Shown: one piece after another, positions 1 through 6,007 of the stretch
Layout: each line of letters starts with the position of its first letter
How positions within the stretch are numbered: position 1 is the first letter of the stretch
Assembly: GCA_037444305.1 (NCBI GenBank)
Contig: JBBIMP010000002.1
Span: 1 to 9,444, forward strand
Length of the DNA stretch: 9,444 bases
Reading direction: 5' to 3'
Origin: JBBIMP01 sp037444305
GTDB lineage: Bacteria > Acidobacteriota > UBA6911
The notes under the pieces: generated by a model
What the model was told of the DNA's origin: nothing
The model's input: the letters and a program-made list of their open reading frames with translations, nothing else
Databases searched by the model: none
Translations under genes and position numbers: made by a program

Positions 1-139
1 TTTGACGCACGAGCCTGCCACCCAACGAACCCTGACGCTTGCGAAGATCTGCGAAGATCGCTTTAACGTCGAACGCGAACTTCGCTGCCAGCTTTTCGCG
101 AATCTCGCGCACTTCTGCAACGATTGGATCCTCCCACAT
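1..139 (-). CDS. Small partner (putative antitoxin) of VapC-like PIN gene, 3' end outside window
   Basis: The frame starts at ATG 137-139 and stays open to the window edge (46 codons seen). The product begins MWEDPIVAEVREIREKLAAK and continues through FDVKAIFADLRKRQ. From memory this N-terminus is the common small protein encoded next to PIN genes of the YLETS type; a role as antitoxin is inferred from that pairing. A GGGAGG ribosome binding site (147-152) lies 7 nt before the ATG, inside the end of the PIN gene, whose stop codon is only 3 nt upstream, so the two are translationally linked. The sequence is charged and probably helical, with no membrane segment. A 9-bp tandem repeat at 41-60 falls within the coding region. 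The reading frame looks intact although the upstream toxin gene is broken. Confidence 0.75.
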   Translation of the reverse strand, partial: MWEDPIVAEVREIREKLAAKFAFDVKAIFADLRKRQGSLGGRLVRQ

Positions 140-142
140 GCA

Positions 143-572
143 TTACCCTCCCATCAGTTCTTCTGGCGTGCAAATGATCGGCATTCGATGGCCCGCCTTC
201 TCGCACACCAATGCTATTTTCCGCGATATCTGCGCATTTGCCAAGTGCCTGCAATTCCAGGTCAGCAGATAGTCAACGGCATGCACGGCCGCTACCGCAA
301 TGTGGGCAGCGTCACGAGCAACCTGTGGCGGAAGCACACCAGAAGCCATAATCGCCGCGGCCAATGCTTCAGCGTCCGTCGTAATTTCCAGTTCCGCCAG
401 GTCAGCGATGATCCCGAGTCGTTTTTGGGCCTCCGCAGAATCGCCAGCAGACGCTTCGTCGATTCGCCCACCAGTCCTGCGTCACCTGTTGGTGCGCGGC
501 GACAAGCAGGTCTCGACTGGGACGAGCGACCAGGTAGCTGATGAACGATGTTTCCAGGTACACCCATTCCAT
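143..572 (-). pseudogene. VapC-like PIN-domain toxin gene, disrupted by an internal frameshifting deletion
   Basis: PIN toxins are Mg-dependent ribonucleases of type II toxin-antitoxin pairs. The frame from ATG 572 reads MEWVYLETSFISYLVARPSR, then LLVAAHQQVTQDWWANRR, and soon hits a stop. A second frame then reads DEASAGDSAEAQKRLGIIAD, followed by the conserved C-terminal PIN half with DAAHIAVAAVHAV and LLTWNCRHLANA, ending at TAA 143-145. The switch lies at about 455-470. Roughly a dozen residues expected between DWW..RR and the EASAGD stretch are missing, so a short out-of-frame deletion is more likely than a one-base error. A GAAGGA ribosome binding site precedes the ATG. The gene lies 36 nt after the 103-residue gene and 3 nt before the partner gene. 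No full-length PIN protein can be made; the 73-codon C-terminal open frame (143-364) is a remnant, not a gene. Confidence 0.8.
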
Positions 573-608
573 GATGATCCTTCACCCCGCCAGGCTCGAC
601 GCCCCCTG

Positions 609-920
609 TCAATCCACCTCCACAAATCGGATCGTGAACCAGGGAATGATGATCGGAGCGCGCGTTTCGTCCAACAGAATAAGATTGTCATCGTCCCCGA
701 TGGCAAGAATCTTCCCATAGAATGAGTGTAGGATTTCTTCATCGAAATGGCGGGGGCGTCGAGCAGCGACCCAAACGCGAATTGACCGCAAGCCTTCATC
801 TTCGCCGGTCTTGCTCTTTTTCTCGCCACCATAGTATTGCTTGGCGATATTGTCATTGCTCTCTGGGCAGTACGGTTTGAACCATTTTCGGATCGATCTC
901 GTCCAATAGTCCCGGTCCAT
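609..920 (-). CDS. Hypothetical protein, 103 aa
   Basis: The start ATG at 918-920 is preceded by GGAGG at 5-9 nt spacing and by a strong promoter about 45 bp upstream, so the gene is probably real. The product begins MDRDYWTRSIRKWFKPYCPE and ends with alternating hydrophobic beta-like stretches (FYGKILAIGDDDNLILLDE, then IIIPWFTIRFVEVD), which suggests a small mostly-beta fold. There is no signal peptide or membrane segment and no motif I recognise. It is the first gene of the putative operon with the broken PIN gene and its partner. It could be an accessory or regulatory protein of that toxin-antitoxin locus, but only its position supports this. Confidence 0.6.
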   Translation of the reverse strand: MDRDYWTRSIRKWFKPYCPESNDNIAKQYYGGEKKSKTGEDEGLRSIRVWVAARRPRHFDEEILHSFYGKILAIGDDDNLILLDETRAPIIIPWFTIRFVEVD

Positions 921-965
921 GACGGCCTCCGCGGGTTTCGCAAGCCGAACTTAAATTAGGCGGGC

Positions 966-994
966 ATTATAAGCATTTCTATCCCGGGAGGCAA
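966..994 (-). promoter_or_regulatory. Sigma70-type promoter of the 103-aa / PIN / partner operon
   Basis: Read on the minus strand, TTGCCT (989-994) is followed after exactly 17 bp by TATAAT (966-971), a perfect -10 box. Transcription would start near 958-960, about 40 nt before the ATG at 920. It is the best promoter-like sequence I see in the window and points into the small operon. Confidence 0.7.
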
Positions 995-1231
995 GGGAAA
1001 GAGGGTGCGAGGGATTAGGGGTGCGCCCCGCACGGCCACGGCAAAGTCCGTGGGCTGCCCCCGGGGGAGGATCCGCGGGGCTGCTCGATGGGCGAGCGTC
1101 AGCTGTTGATGTGCCAAATCTGCTCGCGTGGGGTAAGCAAAGCTCCAAAATGCGGCCCCTGGAATGCTCCCTCGCGCGCACTTCTCCCTACTTCCGGAGA
1201 ATCAAGCTTTTGAGGAGGGTGGAAGGGAGTC
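995..1231. other. GC-rich spacer between PIN operon and ISAs1-type element
   Basis: I see no convincing gene here; the open frames on both strands have low-complexity, proline/arginine-rich translations typical of chance frames. Small self-complementary stretches occur: GTGCG/CGCAC around 1020-1032, CCACGG/CCGTGG around 1035-1053, and CCCCCGGGGG near 1060. They could be debris of an older element or the target in which the IS landed. The IS begins at 1232. Confidence 0.4.
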
Positions 1232-1242
1232 CAGGGCTTCAG
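1232..1242. repeat. Candidate terminal inverted repeat of the ISAs1-type element, transposase 3' end
   Basis: CAGGGCTTCAG matches the complement of 3381-3391 at 9 of 11 positions. The transposase TGA stop overlaps it. Confidence 0.55.
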
Positions 1243-3306
1243 GCGATTGCAAGGCCGATAAGCCGGAAAGTTCTGTTCCTCTCCCACGAGCAGCGCCGGA
1301 TTCCTTTTGCGATGTACCGTGCTCCTGCCATGCGTAACACGCTGATTGCCAGATTGCGCAAGGTTGCCATCACTTGTGGCCCGCCATTCTTCCGAATCCG
1401 CGACCGGTCCTCATCGAAAGTCACATCACGGACCCAGTGAACGCCATTCTCGATGGACCAATGATTCCGGTTGAGTCCAAGTAGCCGCGCTGGGCCAGCC
1501 TCTTCGGGCGAGAGGCTGCTGATTCCGTAGGATACCTCGGAGCGGAGGGGCTTGCCTTTGAGATCAGTCGTCGAGCGATGGAGAAAGAAAACCTGTTCGG
1601 CATAAGGGAAATCGATGTAGCCCTTAAGTTCCGTGCTGGCTCGAATGCTGCGGGTTTCAATCCGCCCATGTCCTTTGGTTACATCAATGTGCTGAGGGGG
1701 GGAAAGCCTCGAGCCCGAGGTCTTGGATGTCCTGTAAGAGGGTCGGTTGGTTTTCTTTGACGGTAAAGACGTAATCCGCCTTCTTGTCTTCGACTAGGAA
1801 ACGCGCAGTTTCTTTCTGGGTATGCAAAGCATCCGCGGTGATCACGGCCCCTTCGATATTCATATCTCCCATTAACGGCTTGACGCAGGGGATCTCGTTG
1901 GTCTTTTCCCCGACAGCCACCTGGGCCACGATGATCCCCTCCCGGTGAAGGACCGCACTGAGCAGGTGGGGAGCCGCTTTGTCTCCGTCGTGAGCGCCAC
2001 GGAGGGTTTTACCGTCCAGTGCGATGCCTGCGCCTGCAAAAACCTTCTGCCGTGCCAGCCAACCGCAGATCGCACGGTCAAATCCGGCAGCATCGATACG
2101 CTGCAAGGTTATGCGAAAGCATTTTTCCGATGGAGCCCTGCCGCGCTTGCCCCCCAAACGTCTGAGCGCATCTCGAGACAGTTCGCCGGCCCACTCGGCG
2201 ATCGCCTCGAAACTCCGCGCTCCGGACAGGCAAGCACATACAGAAATGGCCAGGATACAAATCAGGGGATGTCGAATGCCCCGGCGTTTGCGCGGGTCCA
2301 CAATCGTCCTCAATACATCGATCAAGCCATCTTTCCCTTCCATGGGGAGCCGATTGACGTCGAACACGGCACTCTTCTCCTTTCCTTTCGTCGCGACCGG
2401 AGGAGAAAATGGCGCGGCCAACATTCTTTGCGCGTCCGAATGCAGAGGTCGCACGAACAACATCTTTGGCTGTCCATGGGCGGAGTACCCGTTTCCGCAT
2501 CGGGCAAATCCTCGCGTCTCTCCCAATGGAATCCAGCCGGCCGCGCGATAGCACGTTGCCTTGAATCGCGATAGATCTACAAATGTCTCAGCGAGCAAAA
2601 TCGGATGCCCATAACGCTGTTGCCAGTCATCACTAAGGCGACGGAGGTTGAGCGACAGAACCTTCGAAGCAAGATTTTTGAGGTGGGCGCCAGGAAGAAT
2701 CAAAAAGCGGGTATTGTTGGCAACAAAGTGCAGTCGACGCCACTTCAAAGCCTCGTCCCAGCCAACCCAGGCTTCACGATGACGGTTCTTCATCGCCGCC
2801 ATGCCCCATGCCAGCAGTGCCACCCATTGGCCATCGATCGTGGCCACATAGCAGATCGACTCGCCAACAACACTCTTAAATCCCAGATAGTGCTGGCGCA
2901 TCAGCTGGCGCCATCGCGCTCGTTCCTGAAGCGTGATCGGGCGCACCTCGATCCGATCCAAACTGACATCGGCGGCAAGCTCTACTTCAGGCTCGGGGAT
3001 GACGTCCGGGAGTTTCTTGAGCTTGTATTTCCCCCTGCTGCCGGGCAGCTGGATATGTCCTTGCCGTTCCAGCCGCACAAGCAGGTCGCGACAGGTTCGA
3101 TGGTTCAGAGCCCCATCCGACCTTCTCCAGTTCCACATCCTGCAAATATGAATGGAAAGTTTCTGGCGGTTCCAATCGCGATGATTCGCGATCAGTTGTC
3201 GAATTTGCAGCAAATCCTGTTTAGTGATCTTGCGGGAGGCGCAATAAAGAATGACCGGGTTTTCGCCAGGATTCTGAACTTGAGCGGGTCCGACCATGGC
3301 CCACAC
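1239..3306 (-). pseudogene. DUF4338 (DruA-like) - ISAs1-family DDE transposase fusion, frameshifted at a C7 run
   Basis: The first frame (GTG 3306, or ATG 3297; neither has a clear ribosome binding site) encodes 540 aa. Residues about 20-95 are a winged-helix-like region with DGALNHRTCRDLLVRLERQG. Residues 120-295 match DUF4338, the family of the Druantia protein DruA, with HYLGFKSVVGE, RLHFVANNTRFLILP, NLASKVLSLNLRRL, TFVDLSRFKATCYRAAGW. From about 312 the protein is an ISAs1-type transposase: DPRKRRGIRHPL, then the first catalytic Asp in IALDGKTLRGA (D431) and the second in VITADALHTQ (D492). At 1696-1702 seven C (minus strand) move the frame and translation stops at 1684. With six C it would continue as QHIDVTKGHGRIETR through NHWSIENGVHWVRDV, which holds the catalytic Glu (codon 1449-1451), to TGA 1239-1241, giving 688 aa. 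As it stands the product lacks the third DDE residue. A sequencing or assembly error, or slippage-regulated expression, is possible. Confidence 0.85.
1696..1702 (-). other. C7 homopolymer at the transposase frame break
   Basis: Seven G on the plus strand (seven C in the mRNA sense) sit at the junction of the two transposase frames. A six-base run would join them perfectly, so the defect is a single-base gain, or a transcriptional or translational slippage site. Confidence 0.75.
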
Positions 3307-3380
3307 AGTATCAGAATCAAAACAGAAAAACCAGAGCCTCTTGTAAATTGCTGCATTTATTGCTATTTATGCATACTAAG

Positions 3381-3391
3381 CCGGAGCCCTG
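3381..3391. repeat. Candidate terminal inverted repeat of the ISAs1-type element, transposase 5' end
   Basis: CCGGAGCCCTG is the complement of CAGGGCTCCGG and pairs with 1232-1242. It lies 85 bp before the GTG start at 3306. Confidence 0.55.
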
Positions 3392-3434
3392 GGGTGCGAA
3401 GCGGCATGCAGGAGGAAAGCCGGGCGGGAGACGC

Positions 3435-3509
3435 GGGGCAGGCAGTGCATTGCCGGGCAGGCAAAGGGTCTTCAGGAGGCTGGGAGCCCGGTAATGCGCT
3501 GCCTGCCCC
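3435..3509. repeat. 24-bp imperfect inverted repeat (stem-loop) beyond the Y2 transposase 3' end
   Basis: Arms 3435-3458 and 3486-3509 match at 22 of 24 positions; the outer part is GGGGCAGGCAG paired with CTGCCTGCCCC and the inner part CCGGGC with GCCCGG. The loop is 27 nt. It lies 96 bp past the transposase stop. It could be the oriIS region of the IS91-like element, where rolling-circle transposition starts, or a transcription terminator; no U-run follows, which speaks against a classical terminator. Confidence 0.65.
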
Positions 3510-3604
3510 GTGTGCCGGCGGCACGAGGCGCCTGCGCTTATCAGTCCCGGACACACCTCGACCGGACAGCCTGTGGGCCGGCATTCGGAATCGTCGATAT
3601 CACA

Positions 3605-3936
3605 CTACTGGACAGTGCAGGACCGGGAGAGGGGAGGGTCGCGAGCTTCGAAAGGATCTTCTGTCCGGCAGCGACCGCTCTGGCGGTGGCGCAGGATGCG
3701 GTCAACCACGCGGGGATCCGTAATAAAGGAGACAATCCGCATGCGGCCGCCGCAAGAGCACAAGAGAGGGTCAGCCTCGAAGATTTTCCTTATCAAACGA
3801 GCCCATGTGCTGCGGGCCTCCCTCGAGAAATCGGAATTGTCCCCGTGCTCGGGTGCTGGGGCAGCCTCGCCGCCGCTCCCTTGCGCACGGACCGTCACCA
3901 CTCTCCCCCGGTTGGAATAGGCGCCATAAAATCTTT
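3605..3936 (-). pseudogene. IS91-like Y2 transposase, 3' (C-terminal) fragment
   Basis: On the minus strand from the RIT junction the frame reads FYGAYSNRGRVVTVRAQGS, then REARSTWARLIRKIFEADPL, LCSCGGRMRIVSFITDPRVV and DRILRHR, stopping at TAG 3605-3607. WARL..(I/V)(F/Y)E.DPL.C.CGG.MRI is the well-known C-terminal signature of IS91/IS801-type transposases. The fragment lacks the HUH nickase domain. A GTG at 3901 could start a 98-aa product but has no clear ribosome binding site, so this is a remnant, not a gene. Its 5' partner is at 7396-8417. Confidence 0.85.
3927..3936. repeat. RIT integration-site direct repeat, left copy (attL side)
   Basis: TAAAATCTTT is repeated in the same orientation at 7396-7405. 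Deleting one copy plus everything between rejoins the Y2 transposase as HCQRFYGAYSNRG, in frame. Confidence 0.85.
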
Positions 3937-3964
3937 TATGTTACACGTAACATAAAAGATTTTA
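3927..3964. repeat. 38-bp perfect palindrome at the left RIT end (recombination core candidate)
   Basis: Two perfect 18-bp arms (3927-3944 and 3947-3964) surround AC at 3945-3946; the centre reads ATGTTACACGTAACAT. The left outer 10 bp (TAAAATCTTT, 3927-3936) are target sequence also found at 7396-7405. The inner arm overlaps the start of the 122-bp inverted repeat. A second near-palindrome, GTAACATAAAA with TTTTACGTTAC around GA, spans 3947-3970 and has the 11-bp-arm layout of a tyrosine-recombinase core site, though the 2-bp spacer is short. The right end lacks the 3937-3954 part. Confidence 0.85.
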
Positions 3965-4076
3965 CGTTACGGATCGATTTATGTGGCGCGAGGCCCGCGA
4001 AGGCCTATAAATACTGGCCTGCGGGCCAAATTGCGCCACATAAAAATCAGGCTCATTTCTGCTTGGGCAAGGCATT
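3955..4076 (+). repeat. 122-bp terminal inverted repeat of the RIT element, left copy
   Basis: It is identical to the reverse complement of 7284-7405 over all 122 bases; identity ends at A/C differences on both sides. Within it a nested hairpin spans 3978-4044: outer arms TTTATGTGGCGC/GCGCCACATAAA (12 bp perfect), then GGCCCGC..AGGCC paired with GGCCTGCGGGCC around a TATAAATACT loop, with a 2-nt bulge. The last codons and stop of ritC (4053-4076) lie inside this repeat. Confidence 0.95.
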
Positions 4077-5057
4077 ATCGCCGGGTTCATACGGCACCAG
4101 ATTCATTTCAACGCTAGCGCATTTCCTAAGCGCTCGGCGTTTCATCTCCAAATCGGCCTCGACGTATTGATGGGTTGTATTCACCGAGGCATGCCCAAGC
4201 CAAGATTGGATGGTGACCAGATCCACCCCTGCTTGCAGCAGTTGCATTGCCAGGGTGTGGCGCAATGTGTGAGGCGAGATGGCTTTGGTTCCCACGCTCG
4301 GCCTTGCTTTGGCTGCTGCACGGACGGCGCGATGAAGGAGGTGGTTAACCCCGTAGCGTGTAAGTCGGTGTTTCCGAGAGTTTATGAAAACGGCAGCTTG
4401 CGGCTGGGCAGCGGCGCCACGCTCTTCGAGAAGCGCCTTAAGAGCTGCGATTGTATCCTTGGCCAGGGGCACTGCGCGCTCCTTTCCGCCTTTTCCGCGC
4501 AGCAACACGTGCGCTGGTTTTTGCAGGGTGAGATCTGCGACATTGACGCCAATGCCCTCGGAGACCCGCGCTCCGGTGCGCGCGAGGAAAAGTAGGAGCG
4601 TATAGTCACGCCGGCCTCTCCAGGTGTTACGATTTGGCGCCGCGATGATGGCGTCGAGATCCGGCTTGTCCAGGTAGCGCAACAGAGGCTTTGTGTTTTT
4701 CTTGCCTCCGATGCCGAGCACTCTGGCGGCGAGATTCACGGCAACCGGATCCTTCGCAGCCACGTGGTGAAAGAAGGAATGGATCGCTGCCAGTCGCAGG
4801 TTCCGGGTGCGAATGCTGTTGTGCCGCTCTCGCTCCAGGTGATCCAGAAAGAGAAGCACCATGTCGCGATCCAGGTCTTCGATAAGGAGTTGGTTGGGCC
4901 GTTTGGCGATGCGCTCCGAGGCAAAAGTGATGAGAAGCCGCATGGAATCCCGGTAGGAGCTGACGGTTTCCGGGCTGGCCCGCCGTTGAACCAGCATGTG
5001 GTGGCGGAAGAAAGACTCCAGGAGCCCGGCAAGCGTTGATTGGGGCCGTTTGATCAT
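4053..5057 (-). CDS. ritC: RIT element tyrosine recombinase C (334 aa)
   Basis: This is a phage-integrase-family recombinase (DNA cleavage by a 3'-phosphotyrosine link), third of the trio. I start it at ATG 5055-5057, which overlaps the ritB stop as ATGA and follows GGGGAGG by 8 nt; the frame is open further upstream only by chance. Residues about 10-120 form the SAM-like core-binding domain (SPETVSSYRDSMRLLITFA, then IRTRNLRLAAIHSFFHHVA). The catalytic domain has R164 in TGARVSE, K189 in LLRGKGGKERAVPL, H263-R266 in SPHTLRHTLAMQLL, H289 in WLGHASVNTTHQYVE and the nucleophile Y298. All are present. The final codons, encoding ALPKQK and the stop, come from the element's inverted repeat. RIT recombinases are thought to act together in transposition; individual roles are unknown to me. 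Confidence 0.92.
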   Translation of the reverse strand: MIKRPQSTLAGLLESFFRHHMLVQRRASPETVSSYRDSMRLLITFASERIAKRPNQLLIEDLDRDMVLLFLDHLERERHNSIRTRNLRLAAIHSFFHHVAAKDPVAVNLAARVLGIGGKKNTKPLLRYLDKPDLDAIIAAPNRNTWRGRRDYTLLLFLARTGARVSEGIGVNVADLTLQKPAHVLLRGKGGKERAVPLAKDTIAALKALLEERGAAAQPQAAVFINSRKHRLTRYGVNHLLHRAVRAAAKARPSVGTKAISPHTLRHTLAMQLLQAGVDLVTIQSWLGHASVNTTHQYVEADLEMKRRALRKCASVEMNLVPYEPGDNALPKQK

Positions 5058-6007
5058 GATAGGACCTCCCCATGCTCGATCCAGCTTTGGTAGCGCTCGG
5101 CGGCAAGTGCCAGCAGTTCCGCGGTGGCCTTGAGGTAGTAAGCTGTGTCGGTGTAGTGAACATGCCCCATGTAAGTAGCCAGTGCCGGCAGCATCCCTTG
5201 AACGTTGACGCCTGCCTGGTACCACGTCACCAGGCGCTTGACCGCGAAGCGGTGGCGGAGGTCATGAAAAGTTGGTCCTCTGCCTTTCGATCCACGCAAT
5301 CCGGCCCGGAATGCCAGGTCGGCAAACATTTTCTGGAGAGTATTTTGGGCGTACCGTCGGCCGCGGGAATGCACGAAGAAGGCCTCATCATTGCAGTCCG
5401 AGAAGGAAGCTTCGCGCACAGCGGCGAAAGTGCGCAAGACCTCGAGAGTTGTGCCGTGAAGTGGAACAAGGCGGCTCTTGCCGAACTTGCTTTGTCGGAC
5501 GACAAGTATTCCGGTTTTCAAGTCTACGTCGGCACGATCCAGACCAACCACTTCGCCGATGCGCAGCCCGGAACTGGCGGCTAAACCGATCATTGCGTGA
5601 AAGGCCGGCCCCCGAACTGGGTTATTCGGCGAAACGCGCCGAGCTTCATGCAGGATGCGCTCGAGCTCTTCATCCGTATATATGTGCCGGGGAGATCGTG
5701 CTTGCGAATGCGGCAATGCCATTGGATCGAGGAGCGGGGCAGTCGGATCGTAGATCGCCAGGTATTCCGAGAAGTGCCGCACTACCTGATAGCGGCGGGC
5801 ACAGTAATTGTCCGAGTTCTTCGGATTGCTCAAGGCGAAACTCAGCGCCAGTTCCTGTGTCAGCGGGCCGGTATGGCCTCGTTGGCACAAATAGGCGTCA
5901 AAGGCCTCCAGATGCTGCCCGTGGCTGTTGCCCTTGAAACCCAAACTGCGACGCAATGCGAGATAAGCAGAAAGACGCTCGGCAAATACACTCCGGAGGT
6001 TCATCAT
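5054..6007 (-). CDS. ritB: RIT element tyrosine recombinase B (317 aa)
   Basis: This is the middle gene of the trio and a tyrosine recombinase. The start ATG 6005-6007 overlaps the ritA stop as ATGA and follows GGAGGT by 5 nt; the next codon is also ATG. The N-terminal region, residues 1-105, holds FAERLSAYLALRRSLGFKG, a core-binding-like helical domain typical of RIT and Tn554-type recombinases. The catalytic residues seen are R149 in ASSGLRIGEVVGL, K174 in RQSKFGKSRLVPLH, H248-R251 in TFHDLRHRFAVKRL, H282 in YMGHVHYTDTAYYL and Y290 or Y291. The family pattern is complete. It is translationally coupled at both ends (4-bp overlaps with ritA and ritC), so the three proteins should be made in similar amounts. 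Confidence 0.93.
   Translation of the reverse strand: MMNLRSVFAERLSAYLALRRSLGFKGNSHGQHLEAFDAYLCQRGHTGPLTQELALSFALSNPKNSDNYCARRYQVVRHFSEYLAIYDPTAPLLDPMALPHSQARSPRHIYTDEELERILHEARRVSPNNPVRGPAFHAMIGLAASSGLRIGEVVGLDRADVDLKTGILVVRQSKFGKSRLVPLHGTTLEVLRTFAAVREASFSDCNDEAFFVHSRGRRYAQNTLQKMFADLAFRAGLRGSKGRGPTFHDLRHRFAVKRLVTWYQAGVNVQGMLPALATYMGHVHYTDTAYYLKATAELLALAAERYQSWIEHGEVLS

Larger units (their letters stand above)
1232..3391 (-). mobile_element. ISAs1-family-like insertion sequence carrying a DUF4338-transposase fusion
   Basis: The element is bounded by candidate terminal inverted repeats, CAGGGCTTCAG at 1232-1242 and the complement of CAGGGCTCCGG at 3381-3391 (9 of 11 match, the outer 7 identical). 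The transposase stop codon (1239-1241) lies within the left repeat and the gene fills almost the whole element, as expected for a compact IS. I found no matching direct target duplication outside the ends (left flank GAAGGGAGTC, right flank GGGTGCGAAG), so the flanks may have been rearranged, for example by deletion after insertion. At about 2.16 kb it is longer than a plain ISAs1 element, because of the extra DUF4338 domain. Confidence 0.65.

Noticed and set aside
41..60. Tandem repeat GCGAAGATC x2 as a regulatory iteron
   Set aside because: It lies inside the coding sequence of the PIN partner (AIFADLR) and has only two units.
1239..3306. A Druantia anti-phage system
   Set aside because: Only the DruA-like domain is present, fused to a transposase inside IS ends. 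No large helicase or other Druantia genes are visible.
1222..3401. Target-site duplication of the ISAs1-type element
   Set aside because: The 10 bp flanking each end (GAAGGGAGTC and GGGTGCGAAG) do not match; only a chance GAAG is shared.
2605..3723. 372-codon plus-strand open frame opposite the DUF4338-transposase gene
   Set aside because: It is antisense to a gene with clear domains, its translation has no recognisable motif, and it runs across the IS end into unrelated sequence. It is a GC-driven shadow.
5058..5225. 56-codon upstream extension of ritC
   Set aside because: It lies over the 3' part of ritB in another frame; the ATGA overlap with a GGGGAGG ribosome binding site marks the true start at 5057.
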